Of a DNA stretch of 64,000 nt, positions 18,639 to 27,643 are shown in pieces. Numbering within the stretch: position 1 is the stretch's first letter; every line of letters begins with the position of its first letter. Origin of the DNA: Verrucomicrobia bacterium S94 (lineage in GTDB: Bacteria; Verrucomicrobiota; Kiritimatiellia; Kiritimatiellales; Pontiellaceae). The stretch covers positions 2,232,001 through 2,296,000 of the forward strand of contig CP036201.1 of NCBI GenBank assembly GCA_004299845.1, in the 5' to 3' direction. The notes beneath the pieces are model-generated. The model saw only the letters and a list, made by a program, of their open reading frames with translations. It was not told the DNA's origin and made no database searches. Both the position numbers and the translations under genes were made by a program.

Positions 18639-19577
18639 TTATTTGCCTGCAGCACTTCCGACGGAACCGCCGGCACGGAGTTTGAGAGCGGCATAAATAA
18701 ACTGATTCACAGGCGTTTCTACACCGTATGTTTTACCGAGCCGCACCAGCGTTCCATGCATCGCTTCAAGTTCCAGCGGCTTGCCGCACTCCAGATCCTG
18801 AAGCATGGACGCTTTGACTGCGGGAGGATATGAATCAATGGTGCGCATCGCGTTTTCCTGTGCGTCGTCCGGCAGGTTGACGCCGCCCGCCCGGGCGACG
18901 GTGTCCACTTCACGCAGGCAGGCGAGGTACATCGCCCGCGTGTCGGGATCTTCGCGGGTTGGCCCGATGGAACATCCGGTGACCGACTGGACGCCCATGG
19001 TGCAAATGGCCAGCATGTATTTCATCCAGAGCGCAACGCGAATATCGGCGGGACGTTCGGCCGCGATATTCGCTTTTTGCAATACGGACAAGGCGGTCCG
19101 GCCGGCCGCTTCATCGGCCTCATTCAGTGGACCGAGCAGTATCGGTTTTTCAACGCCTGATTGCCGCACCACGCCGGGAGTTATGGTTGAGACGGGTAAA
19201 TAAGTCAGTCCACCCAGAATATGTTCAGAACCAGCGAGCGCTCCAAGGCGTTCGGCGCTGTCGACTCCGTTCTGCAGGGGAAGAACAATGGTGTCGGGAC
19301 CTTTGAGTGCGCGCAACACCGGGGCGATTGCTTCAAAGGCATAGCTTTTGGTCGCAACGATCAATAACTCCACCGGCCCGACGTTATCCGCCCGGTCGGT
19401 CGCAAGGAAATCGGAAACGCTGAACGGCCCGTCATCGCGATGAACCGTCACGCCCTTCGAGCGCAGTGCCTGAAGCGTTGCGCCGCGGGCGATAAAATGA
19501 ACGGCCGCTCCGCTGCGCGCCAATTTCGCGCCGTAATAACAGCCCAGCGCACCCGCTCCAATGATTCCTATTTTCAT
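18639..19577 (-). CDS. 2-dehydropantoate 2-reductase family (ApbA/PanE)
   Basis: 312 residues with the N-terminal Rossmann motif GIIGAGALGCYYGAKL and the C-terminal ApbA/PanE domain (LWMKYMLAICTMGVQSVTGCS, then PDDAQENAMRTIDSYPP and ELEAMHGTLVRLGKTYGVETP). The start is the ATG at 19577 because the Rossmann motif begins there. The family includes ketopantoate reductase (coenzyme A synthesis), but many paralogs reduce other 2-keto acids. Placement in a stress/redox cluster rather than with panB/panC argues against a firm panE call. Confidence 0.82.
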   Translation of the reverse strand: MKIGIIGAGALGCYYGAKLARSGAAVHFIARGATLQALRSKGVTVHRDDGPFSVSDFLATDRADNVGPVELLIVATKSYAFEAIAPVLRALKGPDTIVLPLQNGVDSAERLGALAGSEHILGGLTYLPVSTITPGVVRQSGVEKPILLGPLNEADEAAGRTALSVLQKANIAAERPADIRVALWMKYMLAICTMGVQSVTGCSIGPTREDPDTRAMYLACLREVDTVARAGGVNLPDDAQENAMRTIDSYPPAVKASMLQDLECGKPLELEAMHGTLVRLGKTYGVETPVNQFIYAALKLRAGGSVGSAAGK

Positions 19578-19657
19578 AAGTTTTCCCGTTTTGCTTATTG
19601 CGCCGCACCGTTCCCTCCGGCGGACATTCACCATGTTCAGATCCGTTTCACGGCCGC

Positions 19658-20392
19658 CTATGAAAAGTCGGCCATAACAATTTCGTCCGCAAAGTGCTGA
19701 TAGGCCGCGCCGATCATCTGCCCTCCCGGGTCGGGGTAGACGAAAAAGTCGCCGTTAGCCAGCGCATCCACCAAGGCTTCTCCGACCACCGAAGCCGGAG
19801 TCGAAGTCGTCACATCGCAGGCTTCCGCCATATCCGTTACCACGCCGCCGGGGTGTACACTGACCACCTGTACGCCCTTTTTGCTCAGATCTTCACGCAG
19901 TGCCTGGGTCAGCGAATACGCCGCCGCCTTGGAGGCGGAATAGGTTGCGATGTCGGCAAAGTCGCGGAACGACGCCACCGAATTCAGCTGAACCAGCGCC
20001 CCGTTATTTTTTTCCAGTATGCCGGCAAAAGCGTGTGCCACATTCAGCAGACCGAATACATTGACCTGCAGCTCATCAACCAGATTGGGTTCGGCACGTT
20101 CATCAAGCACCCGGCTGTTCGGAATCGCAATCCCGGCATTATTGACCACCACATCCACATCCGCGGCCTGTTTGGCCAGCGCCTCGATCGAAACCTTATC
20201 AGCCACATCCGCGCGGATGGTTACCACCTTGTCGCCATACTGCGCTTCCAGTTCCGCGGTCGATTCCGGACGGCGAACCGCCAGATAAACCTTCTCTGCA
20301 CCGTGGTTGATAAATGATTCGACAATCGCCCTGCCGATGCCCCGGTTGGCCCCGGTCACCAGCGCGACTTTATTTTCAATAGAAATTCCCAT
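19658..20392 (-). CDS. Short-chain dehydrogenase/reductase (SDR)
   Basis: 244 residues with classical SDR features: TGANRGIGRA (about 14-23), NNAGIA (about 87-92), a serine in QLNSVASF and the catalytic YSASK (about 151-155). Arginine at the end of the first strand region suggests NADP(H). Substrate is unknown. The gene is second in the series starting at 21031. A short perfect palindrome (GTGCCGGTCCGGCAC, 20424-20438) lies in the 84-base gap before it. Confidence 0.88.
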   Translation of the reverse strand: MGISIENKVALVTGANRGIGRAIVESFINHGAEKVYLAVRRPESTAELEAQYGDKVVTIRADVADKVSIEALAKQAADVDVVVNNAGIAIPNSRVLDERAEPNLVDELQVNVFGLLNVAHAFAGILEKNNGALVQLNSVASFRDFADIATYSASKAAAYSLTQALREDLSKKGVQVVSVHPGGVVTDMAEACDVTTSTPASVVGEALVDALANGDFFVYPDPGGQMIGAAYQHFADEIVMADFS

Positions 20393-20476
20393 GATTCACT
20401 TCCTCCATTCATATGCGTTCATTGTGCCGGTCCGGCACCGCTCCCGTCCAGCACCGACCTGAAACAGGACTGCCGA

Positions 20477-21031
20477 TTATTTTTTCTTCTCCCAGATCAG
20501 CTTCTGAAACGGTTCATCGACCGGCGTGTGCGCAAGGTGATTCACATAGTTGCTGATGATTTTCTGCGACAGACCGAGTACCACTTCCAGCAGCTGACGC
20601 TGCGTGTAACCCGCAGCAAAAAAGGCCTCCATTTCATCATCAGTCAGCCGTCCGCGGTTCCGGACCAAGGACAACGTGGTCTCACGAAGCACCTGCAGCT
20701 TTTCGGTCGGCAGCTCCGTCTCGTTCCGCAGCGCCTCCGTAATGACCGGATCAACCTGCATCATGCCCGCAATCGCCGTATGCGCCGGAACACAGTAGTG
20801 ACACTCATGTTCCACATTGATCGTCTGCCACACCACCGTCAGCTCTTCCGCATTGAACGATGAATGCTCAAAAAGGCTGTGCAGTTGCGTATACGCATCC
20901 AGCACACCGGGCGCTTCCGCCAGTACCGCCAGCAGATTCGGCACCATGCCGAATGTTCGCTGCGCCTCCTCCAGCATCGGCTTACTCTCTTCCGGTGCGG
21001 ACTTGATTGTATGAATTTTAAACGTGCTCAT
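20477..21031 (-). CDS. Carboxymuconolactone decarboxylase/AhpD-like protein
   Basis: 184 residues from the ATG at 21031, which has GGAG/GAGG about 8 bases upstream. The core EHECHYCVPAHTAIA contains the E-x-x-C-x-x-C-x-x-x-H arrangement of AhpD-like peroxidase folds. Such proteins reduce peroxides or act as disulfide partners. It is the first gene of the minus-strand cluster and divergent from tetR, so it is probably the most directly regulated target. Confidence 0.85.
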   Translation of the reverse strand: MSTFKIHTIKSAPEESKPMLEEAQRTFGMVPNLLAVLAEAPGVLDAYTQLHSLFEHSSFNAEELTVVWQTINVEHECHYCVPAHTAIAGMMQVDPVITEALRNETELPTEKLQVLRETTLSLVRNRGRLTDDEMEAFFAAGYTQRQLLEVVLGLSQKIISNYVNHLAHTPVDEPFQKLIWEKKK

Positions 21032-21106
21032 TGTCCTCTCCATTCGGGGTTTACTGTCAGCCTTTCCAGACCGTTTCGTGTCAATACGTCCGGGTTATAG
21101 GCCTCC

Positions 21107-21122
21107 TGGAATGATCATTCAA
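21107..21122. promoter_or_regulatory. Putative TetR operator 1
   Basis: Contains the perfect 12-bp palindrome GAATGATCATTC (21109-21120), 78 bases before the AhpD-like gene start on the minus strand. It is repeated 24 bases away in operator 2. Such paired palindromes between a TetR gene and a divergent operon are normally the repressor targets. Confidence 0.65.
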
Positions 21123-21130
21123 GTTTTATT

Positions 21131-21146
21131 TTGAATGATCATTCCA
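21131..21146. promoter_or_regulatory. Putative TetR operator 2
   Basis: Second copy of GAATGATCATTC (21133-21144), extended on the left to TTGAATG. The A/T-rich DNA between and beside the two sites probably contains the divergent promoters. Confidence 0.65.
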
Positions 21147-21196
21147 TATATGCATCTAATCATCTCATTTTACGCCGTTTACAATGAATAATCTTT

Positions 21197-21212
21197 TTGA
21201 ATGACTATTCAA
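21197..21212. promoter_or_regulatory. Putative TetR operator 3
   Basis: TTGAATGACTATTCAA is a near-perfect 16-base palindrome (14 of 16 symmetric positions), 67 bases before the tetR start, consistent with autoregulation. Confidence 0.6.
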
Positions 21213-21278
21213 TCTGATCTGCTATATTACTCATCAGATGCCCGAATAAACAAAATTCGGAAGACAAAGGAGCATACG

Positions 21279-21854
21279 ATGGCCAAGGCGCAATTTGATC
21301 GGAACGAAGTCATAGAGAATGCAATCCGGCTGTTCTGGCAGCACGGCTACAGCGCATCGTCCATGCAGCAGGTAGTCAAAGCCACCGGTCTTCAGCCGGG
21401 CTCCATCTACCTGGCCTTCAAAAACAAAGAGGGCCTCTACCGGGAAGCACTCGATGCCTATGCCGCAAACTCAAAAAAGCGGATCAAAGCCGCGCTTGAG
21501 GGACCGGACGGCATGCTCAAAGGAATCTGCACGGTGCTGGAATCGATGATCGAGCAATCCACGAAGGAAGATTATAACAGCTGTTTCCTGATCAAAACCC
21601 AGCTCGAACTGGCCGCCGAAGGCAACTCGCTGCACGAACTGGCCTCGGAAAAACTCGATGAAATCGAGGCTCTCTTCCGCAGTTACCTCGAACAGGAATT
21701 CGACACCGAAACCGCAAGGAAACGAGCCGCCTCCATTATGGTTCATATTTTCGGACTGCGCGTGTACGGCTATAAAGACAATGCCGCCGAACGCATGCGC
21801 GAAAGTCTGCGCCAGGGCCTACCCTGGCTCCCCTGGAATCAAACCGGCAGTTAA
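21279..21854 (+). CDS. TetR/AcrR-family transcriptional regulator
   Basis: 191 residues. The N-terminal helix-turn-helix reads AIRLFWQHGYSASSMQQVVKATGLQPGSIYLAFKNKEGLY (given here only to mark residues about 14-53 in outline; key residues are GYSASS and GSIYLAF). The C-terminal half is a TetR-type ligand domain resembling YcdC/AcrR relatives (NSCFLI segment). An AAAGGAG site before the ATG at 21279 fixes the start; an upstream in-frame ATG lies inside operator 3. It is divergent from the redox gene cluster and probably represses that cluster, itself and perhaps the RND pump, responding to a reactive small molecule. Confidence 0.9.
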   Translation: MAKAQFDRNEVIENAIRLFWQHGYSASSMQQVVKATGLQPGSIYLAFKNKEGLYREALDAYAANSKKRIKAALEGPDGMLKGICTVLESMIEQSTKEDYNSCFLIKTQLELAAEGNSLHELASEKLDEIEALFRSYLEQEFDTETARKRAASIMVHIFGLRVYGYKDNAAERMRESLRQGLPWLPWNQTGS

Positions 21855-22033
21855 GCAACCGTCATCAACAATCCTTATTGAATTCAGACTCATTTTTCTC
21901 TTCAGCCAACGAAAAAAGAGATTCGGCATCCCGATCATGATACCGTTCACCGACCGGAACCGGGACATTACCGTAACCTAATATACGCCATTTGCAGGTA
22001 AGCGTCTTTTCCTTCACCCCGTAGTCAGCCCCG

Positions 22034-22375
22034 ATGACGCCTGATAATTTCTCTGGCATGGATACGAATGAAAACAATGTGTCGGGGCGGGCTTCTTATA
22101 TGGAGGATGAACGCCGGGAATTGATGGAGGAGTTTTATTCGTCGAGGCTGACCCGGGCGCCGTTCTGCCGGGAGTGGAACATCAACCCGAAAACGCTGGC
22201 CCGGTGGCAGAAGGTGGTACGAGAGGAGGCCGCGGTTTCATTCTGCGAGGTAGACATTCAGTCAGAATCTCCTCCGGTGGATGATCTGAGGATCTGCCTG
22301 CCGAACGGGATTGAGGTGCAGCTTCGAATTTCCTGTCTCAGCGAACTGGGCACAGTTCTACAGGAGGAATGTTGA
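22034..22375 (+). CDS. IS66 accessory protein TnpA-like
   Basis: 113 residues. The N-terminal half has a helix-turn-helix pattern (FYSSRLTRAPFCREWNINPK, then LARWQKVVREE), and the C-terminal part LPNGIEVQLRISC is typical of IS66 Orf1. An internal ATG eight codons later could be the true start. The frame is intact, but the rest of the element is not, so it probably has no transposition role now. Confidence 0.72.
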   Translation: MTPDNFSGMDTNENNVSGRASYMEDERRELMEEFYSSRLTRAPFCREWNINPKTLARWQKVVREEAAVSFCEVDIQSESPPVDDLRICLPNGIEVQLRISCLSELGTVLQEEC

Positions 22376-22429
22376 ACCGGGCTCTGCCCTATTTCTTTCA
22401 GAAATTATCTGCGCTTCGCTTCGGGGATT

Positions 22430-22924
22430 AAGCCATTCGATCCGGGTGTTTCTTGCGGTGGAGCCGGTAGATCTGAGAAAAAGCTTCAACGGATTGCATG
22501 GCATCGTCCTGGATCGACCCAACGCAGATCCCTGTTCAGGAGCATTATACCAAACGTTAAAACTATCCGGTATAAATTTGATCCCTCGCAAAGGCGCTGA
22601 GGACGCAGAGAAATTCAGATATAAACGGCTCCGCGCTCTCTGCGTCGCTGCGCGGAATAACGCAGTCATTAAGACCGGAATGTTTTAGTAAATGGTATTA
22701 TTCGTGTTTACGAACAAACGGCGGAACCGGATCAAGACGCTGTACTGGGACGGCACCGGGATGTGGGTGGCAATCAAACGGCTGGAGCAGGCCGTTTCAC
22801 CTGGCCGAAGGGCATTGCCGAAAATGAAAAGCCTGAACTCGCCCCCGAGGCGCTGGCCTTGCTGCTCGACGCTTTGTCGACCATGCAGCAGCCCGAAGTT
22901 TCGAACTGGACACCAGCCCGCTGA
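22430..22924 (+). pseudogene. IS66 Orf2 (TnpB) remnant, interrupted by MITE and frameshift
   Basis: Before the insert the frame reads RVFLAVEPVDLRKSFNGL and ends at GAL. After the insert it resumes [20 protein letters not shown] and IKRLEQ, all hallmark Orf2 sequence. A MITE of 150 bp occupies 22548-22697. After IKRLEQ one G is missing near 22793; restoring it gives [14 protein letters not shown] and a normal end at 22924. No ATG opens the frame. The IS66 Orf2 function is not well understood, and this copy is inactive. Confidence 0.8.
22548..22697 (-). mobile_element. MITE copy A, 150 bp, inserted in IS66 tnpB
   Basis: Begins TACCAAACGTTAAAAC and ends in the reverse complement of TACCATTTACTAAAAC. 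The ends form an imperfect inverted repeat of about 25 bases sharing TACCA, TAAAAC and TCCGGT. It is flanked by TTA on both sides (22545-22547 and 22698-22700); removing the element and one TTA restores the tnpB frame. It codes for nothing and its centre contains CCGCGC/GCGCGG hairpin arms. Confidence 0.85.
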
Positions 22925-23000
22925 GCCGCCGCCCGGAAGCAAACCGCATAGCCGTTGACAATAGGGTGATAGAAAAGACGCATACTCTCCAACACACGAA

Positions 23001-23026
23001 AAAGGCCATTCCGAAGAATGGCCTTT
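23001..23026 (-). terminator. Intrinsic terminator of the autotransporter gene
   Basis: On the minus strand, an 11-bp perfect stem AAAGGCCATTC/GAATGGCCTTT closes a TTCG tetraloop and runs into a T-rich stretch. It lies about 35 bases beyond the autotransporter stop codon. Confidence 0.85.
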
Positions 23027-23059
23027 CTGCGACAGGCAAAGTCCCCGTGATTCCTGCTC

Positions 23060-26000
23060 TTAGAAGCGATGCAGGATTTTACCACTGACCATTACGTTGT
23101 GGTAATCCTCACCGAATGCACCGTCCAGATCCAGGCTGAACTCGGTGGTATCATTTTCCCACTCGGAGAAGCGGATTCCGGTACCCAGACGAATCAGATC
23201 CTCTTCGCGGGCCTGCAACGCCACAGCAATCGGATCACCGGTTCCTCCAACCATGACGTAGCTGTCATCATCCATATCCGCATTGAATTCATGCAGCCAA
23301 TGTGCCCGGAATTCCGGCTGGAACTCCAGCTCAGTGTCGAAGCTTTCAATCACACCGATCATCGACAGCGTAGCACCGATGGTTGTCAGGTGAGACCACT
23401 CATCGTAAGAGTCATAGTCTTTATCCGGGAACGGCGTCGTCAGGCTGGATTCCTCCGTATAGGAACCCCGGCTGTAGAACGAACCGAGATAGGAGGCTTC
23501 CGGTGTCAGCAGCCATTTGTCCTTCATGAAAGAAATTCCGTAACCGATACCTACTCCAATACCCAGTGTATGTGCATCATAATCCGCTTCATACCCAATG
23601 GTATCGACACCTTCCGTCGAAACATCGTTATAGGCATACGTCACACTGGCATCAATATAAAGCGACTCACTGTTATGCGCCCAGTAGGCCGAGGCATGCA
23701 ATGTATCCGCATCACCATCATTACCTTCACGGCCATCCACCATGGTACGGGCATAACCGGCACCAAGACCGACCAGCATTTTTTCAAAACGCTTATCCAT
23801 ACCCACCATACCGCCGGCAATCGTTGCATCGTACCCGGCATGACCCGTCGTACTGTCCCGACTGATTGCCGAACCATAGGCTCCGCCCCAGGTCTGCCAG
23901 GTTTCAGGCATTTCAATCGGCTCATCCACCCCCGGCGTGCGCTCTCTGAGCCCGATCTGGAAGTCCCGATATCCACTGCCCTTTCCGCCGGTTCCTGAAT
24001 GATAGACCTTATCTACAGCGGAAGAAATATCCTCTTGATCGAGCGTGGGCGCGTTATCCGATACTTTGCGGACGTCTTTCTGGATATCCCACGACGGCAG
24101 TACATCTTTTGTCCACTGCACCGTATTGTCGTACCACTCCTGCGGACCACGCGGTCCGGACGGTGCATACGTGGTTTTACTGCCAAAGTTTTTATAACGC
24201 AGATTGGTCCGGGTACGGCTTCTGATCTGATCCGCAAATACGCCCTGCAGTCCCATCAATGCATTAGCCATTTCCGGTGTACGGGCAAATCCCTGCTCCA
24301 TATCAATCGCCGCTTCCTCTTTGCTGCTCCACTCAGCTCCCACATAAGCCGACAGATTGGAGTCAGCAGAAACAATCGGAGCAAGCTGCGTCATTGCATC
24401 CTGCATATCCGTATAGTCTTCGAAGATTTTATCCAGTGCAAGCTGACCATAGGTTGCTTCCAGCACATAACGCGAACCATCGTTGTAGTTCGTAACCCCA
24501 TTGATACCGAGCAGCCACTCCGGATTATTCTCCAGCGTGAAATCGGTATATTCCAGCGAATGCGTAATATTGGATTCCGTGGCCGATGCCAGCAGAATAC
24601 CGTCTGACAGATGATCGGCCGTCATATTGGTGTCCGTATTCACCACCGTCCACGACACTCCATCCTCAATCGTAGCAGATCCCGTATTGATCATACCGCC
24701 TGTAACGCCGGCACCATCCGTTTCAATGGAAGTCATCAGTTCAGTGCCGGACTTCACCGTCAGATTGGAGGACACATTCATAGTACCCAGACCTACATCC
24801 AACAACCCGGAAATCTCTGCACTCTGCTCAACATTCACTTCAGCATTCTGATCCAGCAGCACAAGAGACGATCCGCTCTGAAGATTAAAGTTCTGATTAA
24901 CAAAACGAATGGAACCATCACTTACCGAGGTATTTACAAAATGCTCGTCGCTCCATTCCTCTATCGTGGAGTCTCCTCCTTGAACAACCACATTTCCACT
25001 GCTCGCAACTCCATTTGAAATAGCGAGGTAGTTCGTTGCCGTTCCGCCCAGATACAAATCACCGAATTCAAATGCAGAGCCTAGCCTGATGTAATTTTCA
25101 CCGGATCCCTGAAGGAATAAATCCTCAGCTATACCATCAAGAATAACCCCGTCACTACCCGCAACACCCTCAACAATAATGTCTCCAAATGTTCCATCCT
25201 CAATCGTGAATACATTCTGCATTGGAACAGCTGCTGCAAATTCAGACGGAACAAACGATGTGAAAGTCGCCTGAGAATAACTGCCGCTTTTAATCAGCGT
25301 CTCGCTGGGAAGACCTGTTGCATTCACCAAAAGACCACGGCCGGTTACAGTAATGCCGGACAGTTCACTCGATGAAGCCGCCAACAAAAGGCCATAACCC
25401 TCTTCACCCTCTTCACCGTTGGCACTCCCTGCCGCTCCACCTTCGAAAGTACCTCCGGTAATTTCCAGAGAACCTCCCGCTCCGGTATTGGCAAACCAGA
25501 CCTCTGCACCATTTCCACCATTAGCCTGAGCAGAATCACCGGTGGCGATTCCACCATCTCCACCGGAGAAAACACCATTACTGATGCTTACAGTTCCTCC
25601 ACCGGCAATCAACATGCCCATTCCGCCATCCGCAATAGCTTCAATACCTGCAGAGGTTCCTCCTGATCCCCCCGCATATACTCCGCCATCCACGGTAATC
25701 GAATTAGGGTTAAAGGATCCTAGATTCCAGTTCAGATTCAACCCATTCCCGCCGGTCGTATCCGATAACTCCGCGGTAAGTTCGTTGGCCACTCCACCGT
25801 TACCGCCAACCGCTGTAACATCGGAATCGAGAGTGCCGATTGCGGCTGTGGAGATATTGAGATCGATGGCATTTCCGCCTAACGCAACAAGACTTTCTGC
25901 GCCCGCACCGGATGCCGTACCGCCATCCCCCCCAGTCAGCAGTCCGGCTTCAATATTAACAGTCCCGGATTCCGCATATAGCGCACTGCCGCCACTTGCC

Positions 26001-26503
26001 TCCAACGAGTTGGCAGACAGCCCTATTGCAACACCGCCGTCGCCTCCGGCAATATAACCATCAGTAACCTGCAGCATATGAGAGCCCGTGGTTCCTGAAA
26101 ATTCGACCCCATAGCCTCCATTGGCCACTCCTGCCCGGATACCACTTTGAGTTATACTGACCGTAGCACCGTTACCACCTTGAATTTTTTCGGATTCGAC
26201 CTGCTGATTGTTAATATCCACCGAAGCAACACTTGTAATCGACAAACCGGAACCGGCAACAACCGTAAGATTCGCCGCAGAATCCTGATCCACCCCGTCC
26301 CCACCGGAAAACGAAGCATTCTGAACCTGAAGATCAGCTATATTCGATACCGTTGCCGCATTTTCTCCAGCAGAGCCGAGATAATTTGTGCCCGAAAGCA
26401 GCGCGGGATCCGGAGCTCCACTGTTTACATAGTTCGTTACCGCACCGTACGAAATCGAGCTAACGGCTGTGAGAGCAAATATTGTTTTAACGATATGGTT
26501 CAT
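23060..26503 (-). CDS. Autotransporter (type Va) with Gly/Ala/Ser-rich passenger
   Basis: 1147 residues. A signal peptide (IVKTIFALTAVSSISYGA) is followed by a long passenger with irregular GGDGG..A/GNG..-type repeats predicted to form a beta-helix (about 25-750). A linker leads to a C-terminal autotransporter barrel of about 270 residues (from TWQTWGGAYGSAIS near 880) that ends in phenylalanine, ILHRF, as expected for outer-membrane assembly. The passenger is displayed outside the cell; its ligand is unknown and no protease triad is evident. An AGGGGG site lies before the start. It may be cotranscribed with the lipoprotein gene upstream (180-base gap). Confidence 0.9.
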   Translation of the reverse strand: MNHIVKTIFALTAVSSISYGAVTNYVNSGAPDPALLSGTNYLGSAGENAATVSNIADLQVQNASFSGGDGVDQDSAANLTVVAGSGLSITSVASVDINNQQVESEKIQGGNGATVSITQSGIRAGVANGGYGVEFSGTTGSHMLQVTDGYIAGGDGGVAIGLSANSLEASGGSALYAESGTVNIEAGLLTGGDGGTASGAGAESLVALGGNAIDLNISTAAIGTLDSDVTAVGGNGGVANELTAELSDTTGGNGLNLNWNLGSFNPNSITVDGGVYAGGSGGTSAGIEAIADGGMGMLIAGGGTVSISNGVFSGGDGGIATGDSAQANGGNGAEVWFANTGAGGSLEITGGTFEGGAAGSANGEEGEEGYGLLLAASSSELSGITVTGRGLLVNATGLPSETLIKSGSYSQATFTSFVPSEFAAAVPMQNVFTIEDGTFGDIIVEGVAGSDGVILDGIAEDLFLQGSGENYIRLGSAFEFGDLYLGGTATNYLAISNGVASSGNVVVQGGDSTIEEWSDEHFVNTSVSDGSIRFVNQNFNLQSGSSLVLLDQNAEVNVEQSAEISGLLDVGLGTMNVSSNLTVKSGTELMTSIETDGAGVTGGMINTGSATIEDGVSWTVVNTDTNMTADHLSDGILLASATESNITHSLEYTDFTLENNPEWLLGINGVTNYNDGSRYVLEATYGQLALDKIFEDYTDMQDAMTQLAPIVSADSNLSAYVGAEWSSKEEAAIDMEQGFARTPEMANALMGLQGVFADQIRSRTRTNLRYKNFGSKTTYAPSGPRGPQEWYDNTVQWTKDVLPSWDIQKDVRKVSDNAPTLDQEDISSAVDKVYHSGTGGKGSGYRDFQIGLRERTPGVDEPIEMPETWQTWGGAYGSAISRDSTTGHAGYDATIAGGMVGMDKRFEKMLVGLGAGYARTMVDGREGNDGDADTLHASAYWAHNSESLYIDASVTYAYNDVSTEGVDTIGYEADYDAHTLGIGVGIGYGISFMKDKWLLTPEASYLGSFYSRGSYTEESSLTTPFPDKDYDSYDEWSHLTTIGATLSMIGVIESFDTELEFQPEFRAHWLHEFNADMDDDSYVMVGGTGDPIAVALQAREEDLIRLGTGIRFSEWENDTTEFSLDLDGAFGEDYHNVMVSGKILHRF

Positions 26504-26683
26504 TATCCCCCTAAAAAATTTGGATTAGGTCACAACAAAAAAAGCTCTCATAAAGGAAAACCAATGTCATGGAAAAAAGTATTTTTTTGCCCCTTGATTA
26601 ATCGTCATCACAATCACCGCCTTCATAACCGGGCTATTAACCCTCCTCACACCACACAATAACGGCCACTACCATCTCGCACA

Positions 26684-27544
26684 TCAATAGTTATGCAGAT
26701 AGGAATCAAAAACCGCCATAGCAAGCACAGTGGTATGCGAACGCGGGGATGAAACTACAGTAGAGGCCCCGTCAAAACGAATCCGGGTTCTGGAAAGCGG
26801 CCAGGAACCGTCATCCAGCTGCAGATCAATAATCCGCTCTATCCATTTTCGCACAGCACGCCGATCAATCTCCTCATACCGGCCGTACCGCAGCACAAGT
26901 GCTACACGCTCCACATAAAGATCAATGGAATCAACCCCGTTCGTCGAACACTGCTCGATGTATACACGCCGCCAAAGCTCCCGCCTGCGCAACCACATTT
27001 CATCACTCAGCGGCAAACCCGCCTGCTCCGCCCAGATCAAACTAAGCAGTTGATGCGTCAGAATATAACCGCTTTCCTCGGATGATATAAAATCCTGAAT
27101 CCAGGACAGGGCCCGCTCTTCCGGACCACCGAAAGCAGCCTGCAGATAGTGAATAAATTTTCCGATACCGCGATCCGGATATTCCGGCAGGTTCACCCGC
27201 GGCAAATCGGGAAACACCCCCGGAACATAATAAGGATTAAAGACCTTTTTTTTCGCTTCATCTGCAAATGACATCAGCTCCGCATCATCCTCCGCAAACT
27301 GCCGCAACACCCAGAGCACATCAGCCTGAACCGCCACCTCACGAAGCATTGAAGCACGAGCTTTGCTATACGCCTCCCGAACCGTTTTTTTATGCTCATC
27401 GGACACAACAGCATCCCGGTGCTCAACCATCCGCACCTCTTCCGACGACAGCTCACCCGTTTTGCAACCGGATACACACAGCCCGGAAAAAAGAACCAGA
27501 CACACGCTCACCGCATTTATACGCACTCCACCCAGAATGATCAT
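26684..27544 (-). CDS. Lipoprotein of unknown function
   Basis: 286 residues with a lipoprotein signal ending in the lipobox VSGC (about residue 24-27). The body is helical and charged. Near the C-terminus is LQLDDGSWPLSRT, resembling the QW-type repeat of alpha-toroid proteins such as terpene cyclases, but only one such motif is seen. It lies upstream of, and on the same strand as, the autotransporter. A role in its export or surface attachment is a guess from position. No family recognised. Confidence 0.65.
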   Translation of the reverse strand: MIILGGVRINAVSVCLVLFSGLCVSGCKTGELSSEEVRMVEHRDAVVSDEHKKTVREAYSKARASMLREVAVQADVLWVLRQFAEDDAELMSFADEAKKKVFNPYYVPGVFPDLPRVNLPEYPDRGIGKFIHYLQAAFGGPEERALSWIQDFISSEESGYILTHQLLSLIWAEQAGLPLSDEMWLRRRELWRRVYIEQCSTNGVDSIDLYVERVALVLRYGRYEEIDRRAVRKWIERIIDLQLDDGSWPLSRTRIRFDGASTVVSSPRSHTTVLAMAVFDSYLHNY

Positions 27545-27643
27545 GCTATCCTTATAACCCCGTTTTCGAACCGCTTCAAGCCCTCAACACATAGACCGGA
27601 AACCTCAGACCACACCCCACCGGCGACAACATGATAACAAAAC

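Larger units (their letters stand above)
21998..22924 (+). mobile_element. IS66-family remnant, 5' part only
   Basis: The left end probably begins at GTAAGCGTC (21998), the usual start of IS66-family inverted repeats. Two accessory genes follow: a TnpA-like gene and a TnpB (Orf2)-like gene broken by a MITE and by a frameshift. The large TnpC transposase is missing, and no right inverted repeat was found before the autotransporter terminator at 23001-23026. The element is therefore dead. Confidence 0.75.

Noticed and set aside
22925-23000. IS66 TnpC fragment after tnpB
   Set aside because: A short VDNRVIE-like stretch is suggestive, but it is too short, and the next bases belong to the autotransporter terminator.
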